DNA from: a bacterium UBA4637
GTDB lineage: Bacteria > Bacteroidota > Bacteroidia > Bacteroidales > Bacteroidaceae
Reading direction: 5' to 3'
Assembly: GCA_002405875.1 (NCBI GenBank)
Contig: DHMR01000119.1
Span: 1 to 13,466, forward strand
DNA: 13,466 bases
Part shown: positions 7,629-13,466 of the stretch, in pieces
How positions within the stretch are numbered: position 1 is the stretch's first letter
Layout of the letters: every line of letters begins with the position of its first letter
Made by a program: the position numbers and the translations under genes
Notes under the pieces: generated by a model
What the model saw: only the letters and a program-made list of their open reading frames with translations
Database searches by the model: none
What the model was told of the DNA's origin: nothing

Positions 7629-7671
7629 TTATTAAGGTAGAGGAACAATGACTTCCTCTACCTCCTAATAA
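7629..7671 (+). promoter_or_regulatory. Long intercistronic stem-loop after susD
   Basis: AGGTAGAGGAA (7635-7645) pairs perfectly over 11 bp with TTCCTCTACCT (7653-7663) around a 7-base loop. After a CC bulge (7664-7665) the stem continues for 6 bp (TTATTA 7629-7634 with TAATAA 7666-7671). No T-run follows, so it is not a classical terminator. It more likely acts as an mRNA processing or stability element that sets higher SusC/SusD levels than those of the downstream genes. The structure is seen; its role is inferred. Confidence 0.65.
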
Positions 7672-7697
7672 AATATTAACTTTAAGATTTCGACAAT

Positions 7698-9158
7698 ATG
7701 AAAAAGATATTTTTTAATATGGCGTTCGCTCTCATGGCTGTGCTCATGCTAGGTGCTTGTTCGGCAGAGGAGTTCTCGGGAGCAGACAAGAGCCAAATTC
7801 CTACTGTGGAAGGAGTGAATGTTGATTGGCAGGTGGACGAGGAAACTAATACAGTTACCGCTTCTGTTAGTGACTTGAAAGGTAAATATCCGCTCTGGTA
7901 CATCTCTTGGAATAATGCCAAGGGCGAGAAGCAGTCAATTTATTCCACATTGCCTACTTTGAGTAAGCAGTTTGTTGACGCTGGTACTTATACCATCTCT
8001 ATGCGCCTAGGCAATCGCAATGGCTTCAGCACTGATGAAGTGAGCAAGACGGTAACCTTCACAAAGTCTATGGTTGATTGGAGTGCTGTTACCTCAAAAC
8101 TTTGTGGTACAGCAGATAAACCTAAGGTATGGCGCATCGACCGCAAGGCATCGGGACACTTAGGTTGTGGTCCTTCTGGAACTGCTGGTACTGAATGGTG
8201 GGCTGCTGGTGCTGACGACAAGAAAGGCAATGGTATTTACGATGACCGCATCACTTTCACAATGGAATCTGAGACAGGTGGTAAATATACCTACAACCCT
8301 GGCGATGATGGCAAGCTCTTTGTAAATAAGGGTACGACAGTCTGGGGGGCTGGCGCTACTGATGATTTCGATGCAGAGGTTCAAGCGCAGACATCTTCTT
8401 TCTCTTTGGAATCTGATTTCTATACTCCTAATGGTGCGACAGAGGCTGTTCAGGCAAACTATATCGTGTTGGCTCCTCAAACTCTTTTCCCATATATATC
8501 TGATGATAGCCAATATAATAATGGTAAGTTCCGCATTGAGAGCATCACCGCTACTAAATTGGAATTGGTATACGACATAGCTGGTTCTATTGCTTGGCAC
8601 TTCATTCTTACAAGCACAGAGGATAGGCCGGATGATCCAGATGCTCCTGTTGCTACAGTGGATTGGGATTACAACTCTGAGAATAACTTGTGGAAAGCCA
8701 ATGATGGCAATGTCGCTCCTAAGTTCTGGTATGCACCAGGTTGGAGTCAGATAGCAGACCCTGAGTATTCATTCAAGGATGGTACCTATACTGTGGAGTT
8801 GCCAACAGCTACTACCGATCAGTGGCAAGGTCAGATGTCTTTTGAGACAGGCTTGACTGCTTCTTTGAGTGATACTTACAATTTCTATTGTGTGCTCAAC
8901 TCTAGTGAAGACCACCCAGGTGTGACGGTGAAGTTGACAGAGACAGACGATGCTGACGGAACCAAGCACGATGACAACTACTTCTTTGCAGAGCGTCCTA
9001 AGTTGACGGCTGGTGAGGATTATGTCTTCAAGAAGGAAGGTGTTGTATTGCCAAAGAATGATGCCCATGCATTGAGTTTGGTATTCGACTTTGGTGGTAA
9101 TGCAGCCAATACTGAGATTACCATCAGTAAGATTTACTTTGAAAAAGTAAAGAAGTAA
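7698..9158 (+). CDS. Surface glycan-binding lipoprotein (SusE/F-position; PKD-like + middle beta-domain + CBM4-like)
   Basis: This 486-residue lipoprotein has the lipobox LGAC (Cys21) followed by acidic residues (SAEE), as in surface-exported Bacteroidetes lipoproteins. Three parts can be seen. The first is a PKD-like Ig fold at about 45-122 (GTYTISMRLGNRNGFSTDEVSKTVTF). The second is a beta-rich, Trp-containing domain at about 130-306 (KVWRIDR, EWWAAGADD, KLELVYDIAGSIAWHFIL), resembling lipocalin-like domains of Bacteroidales PULs. After a DDPDAP linker comes a C-terminal beta-sandwich at about 321-486 with aromatic residues (WDYNSENNLWK, FWYAPGWSQI, TTDQWQGQM) and the ending ITISKIYFEKV, much like CBM4-type modules. 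It probably presents beta-glucan to the GH16 enzyme and SusD at the surface. No catalytic residues are recognisable. The position after susD in the operon supports the role; the CBM family is inferred from pattern only. Confidence 0.8.
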   Translation: MKKIFFNMAFALMAVLMLGACSAEEFSGADKSQIPTVEGVNVDWQVDEETNTVTASVSDLKGKYPLWYISWNNAKGEKQSIYSTLPTLSKQFVDAGTYTISMRLGNRNGFSTDEVSKTVTFTKSMVDWSAVTSKLCGTADKPKVWRIDRKASGHLGCGPSGTAGTEWWAAGADDKKGNGIYDDRITFTMESETGGKYTYNPGDDGKLFVNKGTTVWGAGATDDFDAEVQAQTSSFSLESDFYTPNGATEAVQANYIVLAPQTLFPYISDDSQYNNGKFRIESITATKLELVYDIAGSIAWHFILTSTEDRPDDPDAPVATVDWDYNSENNLWKANDGNVAPKFWYAPGWSQIADPEYSFKDGTYTVELPTATTDQWQGQMSFETGLTASLSDTYNFYCVLNSSEDHPGVTVKLTETDDADGTKHDDNYFFAERPKLTAGEDYVFKKEGVVLPKNDAHALSLVFDFGGNAANTEITISKIYFEKVKK

Positions 9159-9192
9159 TGATAAATCATCATTCATAAGCTTGATCATATTG

Positions 9193-9239
9193 AGGAACTG
9201 TTCCTAATCTTATTCTTGGAAAGGGGGCAGTTCCTTTTT
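9193..9239 (+). terminator. Attenuator/terminator-like hairpin between the binding lipoprotein and GH16
   Basis: AGGAACTG (9193-9200) pairs with CAGTTCCT (9228-9235). Directly inside, TTCC (9201-9204) pairs with GGAA (9218-9221), with a six-base AGGGGG bulge on the 3' side. A run of five T (9235-9239) follows at once, giving an intrinsic-terminator shape 35 bases after the upstream stop codon and 40 bases before the GH16 start. With no promoter of its own visible, GH16 would depend on read-through, so partial termination would lower its expression. Confidence 0.6.
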
Positions 9240-9278
9240 GGCTTAGTAATATCTAATAATCAAAATCTTATAATAATT

Positions 9279-10421
9279 ATGATGGGACGATTCAAAATAT
9301 TTGCGCTCTTGCTGTCTATCTGCTTGCTCTCTTGCAGCAGTAGTTCGTCGGATGATAGTGGAAGTACGGGCGAGGTGAAGCTCTCTTGCTCCCAGACGAG
9401 CATTGAGGCTCCTGCCAATGGTGGAACTTATGCTGTGGCTGTAGCTGCATCTACTGGTGGCTGGACGGCTACTGCCGATGAAAACAGTAGCAGTTGGGTG
9501 AGGGTGAATGCCATGAACACCAACAAGGCTTCGGGCATTATTTCCGTCACCATCGACGAAAATACAGGCAAGGACGTTCGCAATGGTGCCATCAACGTGC
9601 AGCTCGGTAGCAAGCAGGTTTGCATCACCATCACTCAAACAGGTAAATCCGTTACCCCTATCGAGGGCGGCGAACTGGTGGTGCCTGATGGCTACAAGTT
9701 GGTATGGAACGATGAGTTCAATGAAGGCTCGGTATTGAAAAGCAGCGATTGGCGACACGAGGTGCAGAAAGACCACTGGGTGAACAACGAACTTCAGAAC
9801 TATGTGAATGGTTCTGCCAATGGTAAGCGAGTAACCGAGATTGCCGACGGTCGCCTCTATATTTATTGCTTCAAGGGCAGCGATGGAAAGATTTACTCGG
9901 GTCGTGTCTATGCCCACGAGAACGAGGGATGGAAATATGGCATCATCGAGGCTCGCATCAAGTTGCCGAAGGGCAAGGGTACATGGCCTGCCTTCTGGAT
10001 GATGCCTTGCAACAATGACTACAGCAAGAATCCATGGCCACATTGTGGAGAGATAGACATCATGGAAGAGGTGGGTGTAGATGCCAACCAAGTGGTTTCC
10101 ACCATCCATTGCTCCAAGTATAATAATTCGGGTACTGCCATCGAGTCGGCAAAGAGAAAGGTGGATACCGCAGAGTCGGAGTTCCATGTATATCGCCTGG
10201 ATTGGGAGCATGACCGCATGATATTCTCCGTGGATGGCAAGGAACTGCTAAACTATAAGAATGATGGCACTGGCGAAGATGCCTGGCCTTTCGACAAAAA
10301 CTTCTATGTCATCCTCAACCTCGCATGGGGTGGTGACTGGGGCGGCTACAAGGGTGTAGATGAGAGTGCTCTCCCTGCTATGATGGAAGTGGATTACGTA
10401 AGAGTATTCCAAAAGAAATAA
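9279..10421 (+). CDS. BACON-domain GH16 endo-beta-glucanase (laminarinase-type) lipoprotein
   Basis: The protein has 380 residues from the ATG at 9279 (the next codon, at 9282, is also ATG). An upstream in-frame TTG at 9216 lies inside the preceding hairpin and would spoil the signal peptide. The lipobox LLSC gives Cys19, then a Ser/Asp-rich surface-export tail (SSSSSDD). A BACON domain (about 33-121; TSIEAPANGGTYAVAV, WVRVN, ITITQTG) acts as spacer or binding module. The GH16 domain follows (about 139-380) with YKLVWNDEFN, YGIIEARIKLPKGKGTWPAFWMMP and the catalytic GEIDIMEE, where Glu258 is the expected nucleophile, Asp260 the helper and Glu263 the acid/base. It ends MMEVDYVRVFQKK. The E-x-D-x-x-E beta-bulge form is the one used by laminarinases and lichenases, so beta-1,3- or mixed-linkage beta-glucan is the likely substrate. 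It is the last PUL gene. Confidence 0.92.
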   Translation: MMGRFKIFALLLSICLLSCSSSSSDDSGSTGEVKLSCSQTSIEAPANGGTYAVAVAASTGGWTATADENSSSWVRVNAMNTNKASGIISVTIDENTGKDVRNGAINVQLGSKQVCITITQTGKSVTPIEGGELVVPDGYKLVWNDEFNEGSVLKSSDWRHEVQKDHWVNNELQNYVNGSANGKRVTEIADGRLYIYCFKGSDGKIYSGRVYAHENEGWKYGIIEARIKLPKGKGTWPAFWMMPCNNDYSKNPWPHCGEIDIMEEVGVDANQVVSTIHCSKYNNSGTAIESAKRKVDTAESEFHVYRLDWEHDRMIFSVDGKELLNYKNDGTGEDAWPFDKNFYVILNLAWGGDWGGYKGVDESALPAMMEVDYVRVFQKK

Positions 10422-10492
10422 CTTTAGGACTTAAGTTGTCGTGCCATTAGGCATAAGTTAAACCAATCGGTGGAATAAACGATAATTATCAT

Positions 10493-10544
10493 AAAAAAAA
10501 GTGTCATTCTAAAGCTCGAATAAAGCTTAGAATGACACTTTTTT
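10493..10544. terminator. Bidirectional terminator between convergent transcripts
   Basis: Eight A (10493-10500) and GTGTCATTCTAAAGCT pair with AGCTTAGAATGACAC and TTTTTT (10524-10544), with one bulged A and the loop CGAATAA. Both strands end the stem in a T-run. It serves the PUL from the left and the Trp-Asp-Asp peptide gene from the right. Confidence 0.88.
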
Positions 10545-10621
10545 ATGATGATTTGCAGGTTAGAATCTTGTTCAATCTAGCCCATCTTGGTGATATAAAC
10601 TTCTCGTGATGGAGAAGGGAG

Positions 10622-10641
10622 TGGGATGATTAATCATCCCA
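10622..10641. repeat. 20-bp perfect palindrome over the stop codon of the 65-aa gene
   Basis: TGGGATGATT and AATCATCCCA form a perfect palindrome with no spacer. The - strand half reads TGG GAT GAT TAA, that is Trp-Asp-Asp-stop, the last codons of the peptide at 10630-10827. By my rough estimate a perfect 20-bp palindrome is expected by chance about 0.01 times in a window of this size. It could be a dimeric protein-binding or recombination site, or coincidence. Confidence 0.7.
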
Positions 10642-10827
10642 AGAGGACCAAGCATTGAAGTTCTTGGCTGCAGCTCCTTCTGCCTCGTTGCCTTCAGCGG
10701 TATCGTCTTTGGTAATAAAACCACCAGGACCATTCTCGATATTTGATTGTGATGCTGTGTTCAGCAAATTCTCCATGACCATGGAGGCGACTAGGGTGGT
10801 CGTTGGTTTGATATATGTTGCTTTCAT
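10630..10827 (-). CDS. Small acidic peptide with N-terminal YIKPTTT motif and C-terminal Trp-Asp-Asp (65 aa)
   Basis: The peptide starts MKATYIKPTTTLVASMVMENLLN, contains a Gly/Ala/Glu-rich middle (ENGPGGFITKDD, GNEAEGAAAK) and ends NFNAWSSWDD. From memory, Prevotella, Porphyromonas and Bacteroides genomes carry many unannotated small proteins built this way: M-K-x2-Y-(I/L)-x-P-x-(T/I)-x-V, then a variable middle, then W-D-D/E at the end. They have no assigned function. It has no signal peptide or membrane segment and only a short apolar stretch (LVASMVMENLL). It begins 59 bases after the BspA-like gene on the same strand and probably shares its transcript, which would end in the terminator at 10493-10544. 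A modified-peptide precursor is possible, but no maturase lies in the window. Confidence 0.7.
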   Translation of the reverse strand: MKATYIKPTTTLVASMVMENLLNTASQSNIENGPGGFITKDDTAEGNEAEGAAAKNFNAWSSWDD

Positions 10828-10886
10828 TTCTTTTACTTATTTTTATATGGATTATTTTGATGTTAGTTAGATTTCCAAGGGGGAAG

Positions 10887-13025
10887 TTACTTGACGATAA
10901 CTTTCTTGCCCTTGATGATGTAAATGCCCTTGGTCAATCCATCGGTGCTGGTGGCATTCTTGCGAACAAGCTGGCCACTTACATTATATATATTATAGGT
11001 ACCATGATCGTTGCCATCTATGACAATGTCATCAATTCCTGTGATGAAACCATCCAAGCAGATTTTTGCCCCTGCAGGTTCACTTCCTTCTGGCATTTCA
11101 TCATCATTTCCCTTAACAAAGCCACGTAGACCTTTTGTCCAAAGGCTATTGACAGCATACTTGAATGAACCATCCTTCAGCATGTAGTAAGAGCCTTTTG
11201 GCATATTAGACTTCTTTTGGTAAGTGGCATAGAAGCCATATTTGAAGGTAACTGGACTCACAGTTTGACCATTGATGATGTTGAAGTTACCATCCGTTTC
11301 CTTGATTGTTATGTTATCTTTGTTGTTCTCAGTCCATGAAGTCTCTTTCTTGCCGTCTAATTCAATGGCGTTAGCCTCTGTATTCTCACCACCAAGATTC
11401 ATCTTCAAGAGATAAGAGTTCTCTTTGTATTCTGGCTGGATAAGGATAGCTTCTCCTTTATTAATAACCAACTCGTTATTTTTGAGGTTAGTGAGATTAA
11501 CCGTGTTGAAGTTTAGAACCTTGTCCTTGCGACCAGCGAACGCCCAAACCTTGGAGTTTGCTCCAAAGGCATCAACAAATGTCGCCTTGGTAACGTCTAC
11601 TGGCAATGCGAGCGTTGCGTACTGGTCTTTTCCGTCTTCAGTTTTATCTTCCATACCGCTGAAGTCACGGTAGAGGGTGATGTAGTCGTAATGTTGAGCG
11701 GTTAAAGTGTTACTCTTGTCCTTGTCGTTGAGGATGGTTCTGTCGTCGGTGCTATTGAAGCCAGCGATATTTTCGGAGTTCTCAAAGATAGCACGGTGCT
11801 TGATGTCTTCTAGCAAACGGTTATTTTGACTCAATCCATACCATCCAAAGTTGCGGCTATCTTCCTCTTCTTTTTCCTTTGTCTTTTCGTCTGTTGCGGA
11901 ACTTTGGAATTTCTCGGTCGCTTCAACCCAAGCATCTTTGATGTTTCCATATTCAGTGCTTTCTGACAAATGAAGCTTGAAAGTATTGTCAATACCGTAA
12001 AAACTGTTGTAATTGCCGTTTTGGCTCTTAGGTGCCGTCTCGGTGGTGGTCAGTAAAATGACCTTGTTGACTTTACTTCCCATGAAAGCATCCTGTCCGA
12101 TTTGTGTGACACTGTTTGGAATCAAAACGGTCTCGACACTACCGGAGTTATAGAAGCATCTGTGAGGAATCTCCTTGATACCTTGAGGAAAATTGACAGT
12201 CTTGATGTTCTTGACTCCCTCGAAAGCACATGTCTGTACCTCTTTTACAAAATGATAAACATCAAAAGTCTCATCTCCTTCGTAGAAATGTGGTTTGTAG
12301 TTGTTTGGCACCTTGAATAGTTTGTTATGGTCTTTGTTGTAAAGAATACCGTTTTCATCAACGTAGAAGTGGTCAAGCGGTGTATCTTTAGATGGGGGAG
12401 CGAAGGTCGTTAAGCTGTTACATTCTGAGAAAGGAGCGTTTCCAAAGCCTTCTTCTGTGAGGCTCTTGGGTACGTAAAATGTTTCGAGACCGCATCCCTT
12501 GAAGCACTCATCGGCAAGAGAAGTAATCTCGTCTGGCAATTTGATGGTTTTGGCATTCTTTACACCATGGAAGGCATTGCTGCCAACGCTTGTTACGTGC
12601 TCGTGATCATTGATATTCGAGAGATCGATGGAATTGCCAGCAAAAGCCGCAGCTTCTGGTATACGGAAGATATTGTAATATTGCACTTCGCCAACCTTTG
12701 TTCCTTTGGTATAGGTTATGTTGTCAACCGTGTAGTAATTACTATTACCTTCTGCTACAGTTAAGGTAGCCAAAGTTGTGCATTCATTTACAAAATTGTC
12801 TTCAATGCTAGTTACAGACTTAGGAATCGTGAGCGATGTTAAACTCTTGCAGTTGATGAATGCTGAGTTACCAATTTTTAGAAGGCCTTCTGAGAGCGTG
12901 ATGCTTGTCATGGCACAGTCGTGGAAAGCCTTGACAGCAATCTCCGTGACATTCATGTTACCATTGTTTGTTGGGATTGCAGCAGGGATGGTGATAGGTT
13001 CTGGGTTGGCGATAGGGCAGCGCAC
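10887..13025 (-). CDS. BspA-like leucine-rich-repeat protein with T9SS-type C-terminal tail, N-terminus missing
   Basis: The frame from a GTG at 13023-13025 has 712 residues. LRR_5 (BspA/TpLRR) repeats fill about 25-330, e.g. VKAFHDCAMTSITLSEGLLKI, NSAFINCKSLTSLTIPKSVTSI and VQTCAFEGVKNIKTVNFPQGI. A charged linker follows (about 375-392, EKTKEKEEED), then a beta-rich region (about 430-640) seen in Prevotella BspA proteins. The C-terminus (about 665-712; TYNIYNVSGQLVRKN, GLTKGIYIIKGKKVIVK) is a Por-secretion type sorting tail for export by T9SS. That route needs a Sec signal peptide, and none is visible. The frame is open upstream to a stop at 13128-13130 and still reads BspA-like (TYNIDNQPIIDTLSVV), but has no ATG and no signal. 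I therefore read the gene as 5'-truncated. No promoter box is seen in front. Family members act as surface adhesins. Confidence 0.85.
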   Translation of the reverse strand: MRCPIANPEPITIPAAIPTNNGNMNVTEIAVKAFHDCAMTSITLSEGLLKIGNSAFINCKSLTSLTIPKSVTSIEDNFVNECTTLATLTVAEGNSNYYTVDNITYTKGTKVGEVQYYNIFRIPEAAAFAGNSIDLSNINDHEHVTSVGSNAFHGVKNAKTIKLPDEITSLADECFKGCGLETFYVPKSLTEEGFGNAPFSECNSLTTFAPPSKDTPLDHFYVDENGILYNKDHNKLFKVPNNYKPHFYEGDETFDVYHFVKEVQTCAFEGVKNIKTVNFPQGIKEIPHRCFYNSGSVETVLIPNSVTQIGQDAFMGSKVNKVILLTTTETAPKSQNGNYNSFYGIDNTFKLHLSESTEYGNIKDAWVEATEKFQSSATDEKTKEKEEEDSRNFGWYGLSQNNRLLEDIKHRAIFENSENIAGFNSTDDRTILNDKDKSNTLTAQHYDYITLYRDFSGMEDKTEDGKDQYATLALPVDVTKATFVDAFGANSKVWAFAGRKDKVLNFNTVNLTNLKNNELVINKGEAILIQPEYKENSYLLKMNLGGENTEANAIELDGKKETSWTENNKDNITIKETDGNFNIINGQTVSPVTFKYGFYATYQKKSNMPKGSYYMLKDGSFKYAVNSLWTKGLRGFVKGNDDEMPEGSEPAGAKICLDGFITGIDDIVIDGNDHGTYNIYNVSGQLVRKNATSTDGLTKGIYIIKGKKVIVK

Positions 13026-13136
13026 TACAGAGAGAGTATCTATTATTGGTTGATTATCAATATTATACGTTCTAAATGGTAGAAAAGTGGCAATGTGGAT
13101 TCTGTTTATATACGATAAGGATAAGATTTAACGTAT

Positions 13137-13466
13137 TTAACCTTCGTTTGCATCTTTTTCCGAGTCTGAGTATAGAATATCAATCATTTCATTAGCAATT
13201 CTGTAGCCCGCGATTCTCATGACATTGTTCGTTTCAGAGTTATAGCCAAAGAAGTTTATGTTCCCATACCAAACAATGGATTTGTCAATGATGGCGCATT
13301 GGAGAGTTTGCTCCTTACAGCACACCACATCTATTCCTGCATTTGCCAATTCCATCTCATTAGCCCCTTCTTCTTTGATGCGTATAGCTACATCAACACC
13401 ATCATGAAGAAGGTTTGCAAGTGTTGACATGATATAGGGTTTGTATTTGAACTTCACTTTTGGAAC
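13137..13466 (-). CDS. PLD-like domain protein, C-terminal part (5' end outside window)
   Basis: The frame is open to the window edge. A GTG at 13455-13457 could be read as a start, but the preceding codons (VPK) are also open, so the gene very likely continues outside. About 109 residues are visible. LHDGVDVAIRIKEE, AGIDVVCC, CAIIDKSIVWYGNINFFGYNSETNNVMRI and IANEMIDIL match the end of phospholipase-D-like (HKD nuclease type) domains that occur alone or on helicase and restriction-type proteins in Bacteroidales. At the HxKx4D motif the sequence is T-L-Q-C-A-I-I-D, so the His and Lys are replaced and this site is probably not catalytic. The C-terminal tail is acidic. The BspA-like open frame begins only 6 bases after this stop, on the same strand, so the two may be read together. 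Confidence 0.65.
   Translation of the reverse strand, partial: VPKVKFKYKPYIMSTLANLLHDGVDVAIRIKEEGANEMELANAGIDVVCCKEQTLQCAIIDKSIVWYGNINFFGYNSETNNVMRIAGYRIANEMIDILYSDSEKDANEG

Noticed and set aside
9216..9278. Upstream TTG start for the GH16 protein
   Set aside because: It lies within the intercistronic hairpin and would place 21 extra residues before a good lipoprotein signal. ATG at 9279 or 9282 fits better.
9243..10211. 322-codon open frame on the - strand over the GH16 gene
   Set aside because: It lies opposite the BACON-GH16 coding sequence, including the catalytic motif. The translation has no recognisable family and the composition of a shadow frame.
1..13466. CRISPR array, tRNA, rRNA, transposase or integrase genes
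   Set aside because: I looked for regularly spaced repeats, cloverleaf-like segments and recombinase motifs on both strands and saw none that could be supported.

Overview
The window looks like chromosomal DNA of a gut Bacteroidales bacterium, most likely Prevotella/Segatella (copri-like). The reasons are a SusC/SusD pair, lipoproteins with Bacteroidetes-style signal peptides, weak or absent Shine-Dalgarno sites, promoter-like TAnnTTTG boxes, a BspA-type leucine-rich-repeat protein with a type IX secretion tail, and a BACON-domain GH16 enzyme. The genus is inferred from family knowledge; no search was run.

Layout. (1) Positions 1-1515 are an accessory-looking, gene-poor flank. It holds the 3' end of an unidentified + strand gene (1-180), a very C-rich segment with repeated TAACCCC units (about 480-630), a 12-bp perfect hairpin (681-709), a small conserved-looking - strand gene (730-975) with a promoter-like box, and a - strand terminator-like hairpin (1236-1260). 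(2) Positions 1516-2193 (-) encode the N-terminal part of a GH5 glycosidase that stops exactly where the catalytic Asn-Glu-Pro motif should be. It is a remnant. (3) Positions 2566-10544 (+) are a compact polysaccharide utilization locus: promoter, SusC transporter, SusD-like binding lipoprotein, a three-domain surface glycan-binding lipoprotein, and a BACON-GH16 endo-beta-glucanase. It ends in a strong bidirectional terminator. Hairpins sit in both gaps downstream of susD. (4) Positions 10622-13127 (-) hold a BspA-like LRR protein that lacks an export signal but keeps a T9SS-type C-terminal tail, followed by a 65-aa acidic peptide ending in Trp-Asp-Asp. (5) Positions 13137-13466 (-) are the 3' end of a PLD-like gene that runs off the window.

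How the genes work together. The GH16 lipoprotein would cut a beta-1,3- or mixed-linkage beta-glucan at the cell surface. The SusD-like protein and the glycan-binding lipoprotein would hold the polymer and hand oligosaccharides to SusC for TonB-dependent import. The divergent GH5 resembles beta-glucan-active enzymes and probably once belonged to the same pathway. No regulator (HTCS or ECF sigma/anti-sigma) and no GH3 exo-enzyme lie in the window, so control and final hydrolysis must be encoded elsewhere.

The most unusual points are the clean GH5 truncation next to a diverged repeat pair, the export-signal-less BspA gene, the Trp-Asp-Asp peptide whose last codons form half of a 20-bp perfect palindrome, and the long intercistronic hairpins of the PUL.
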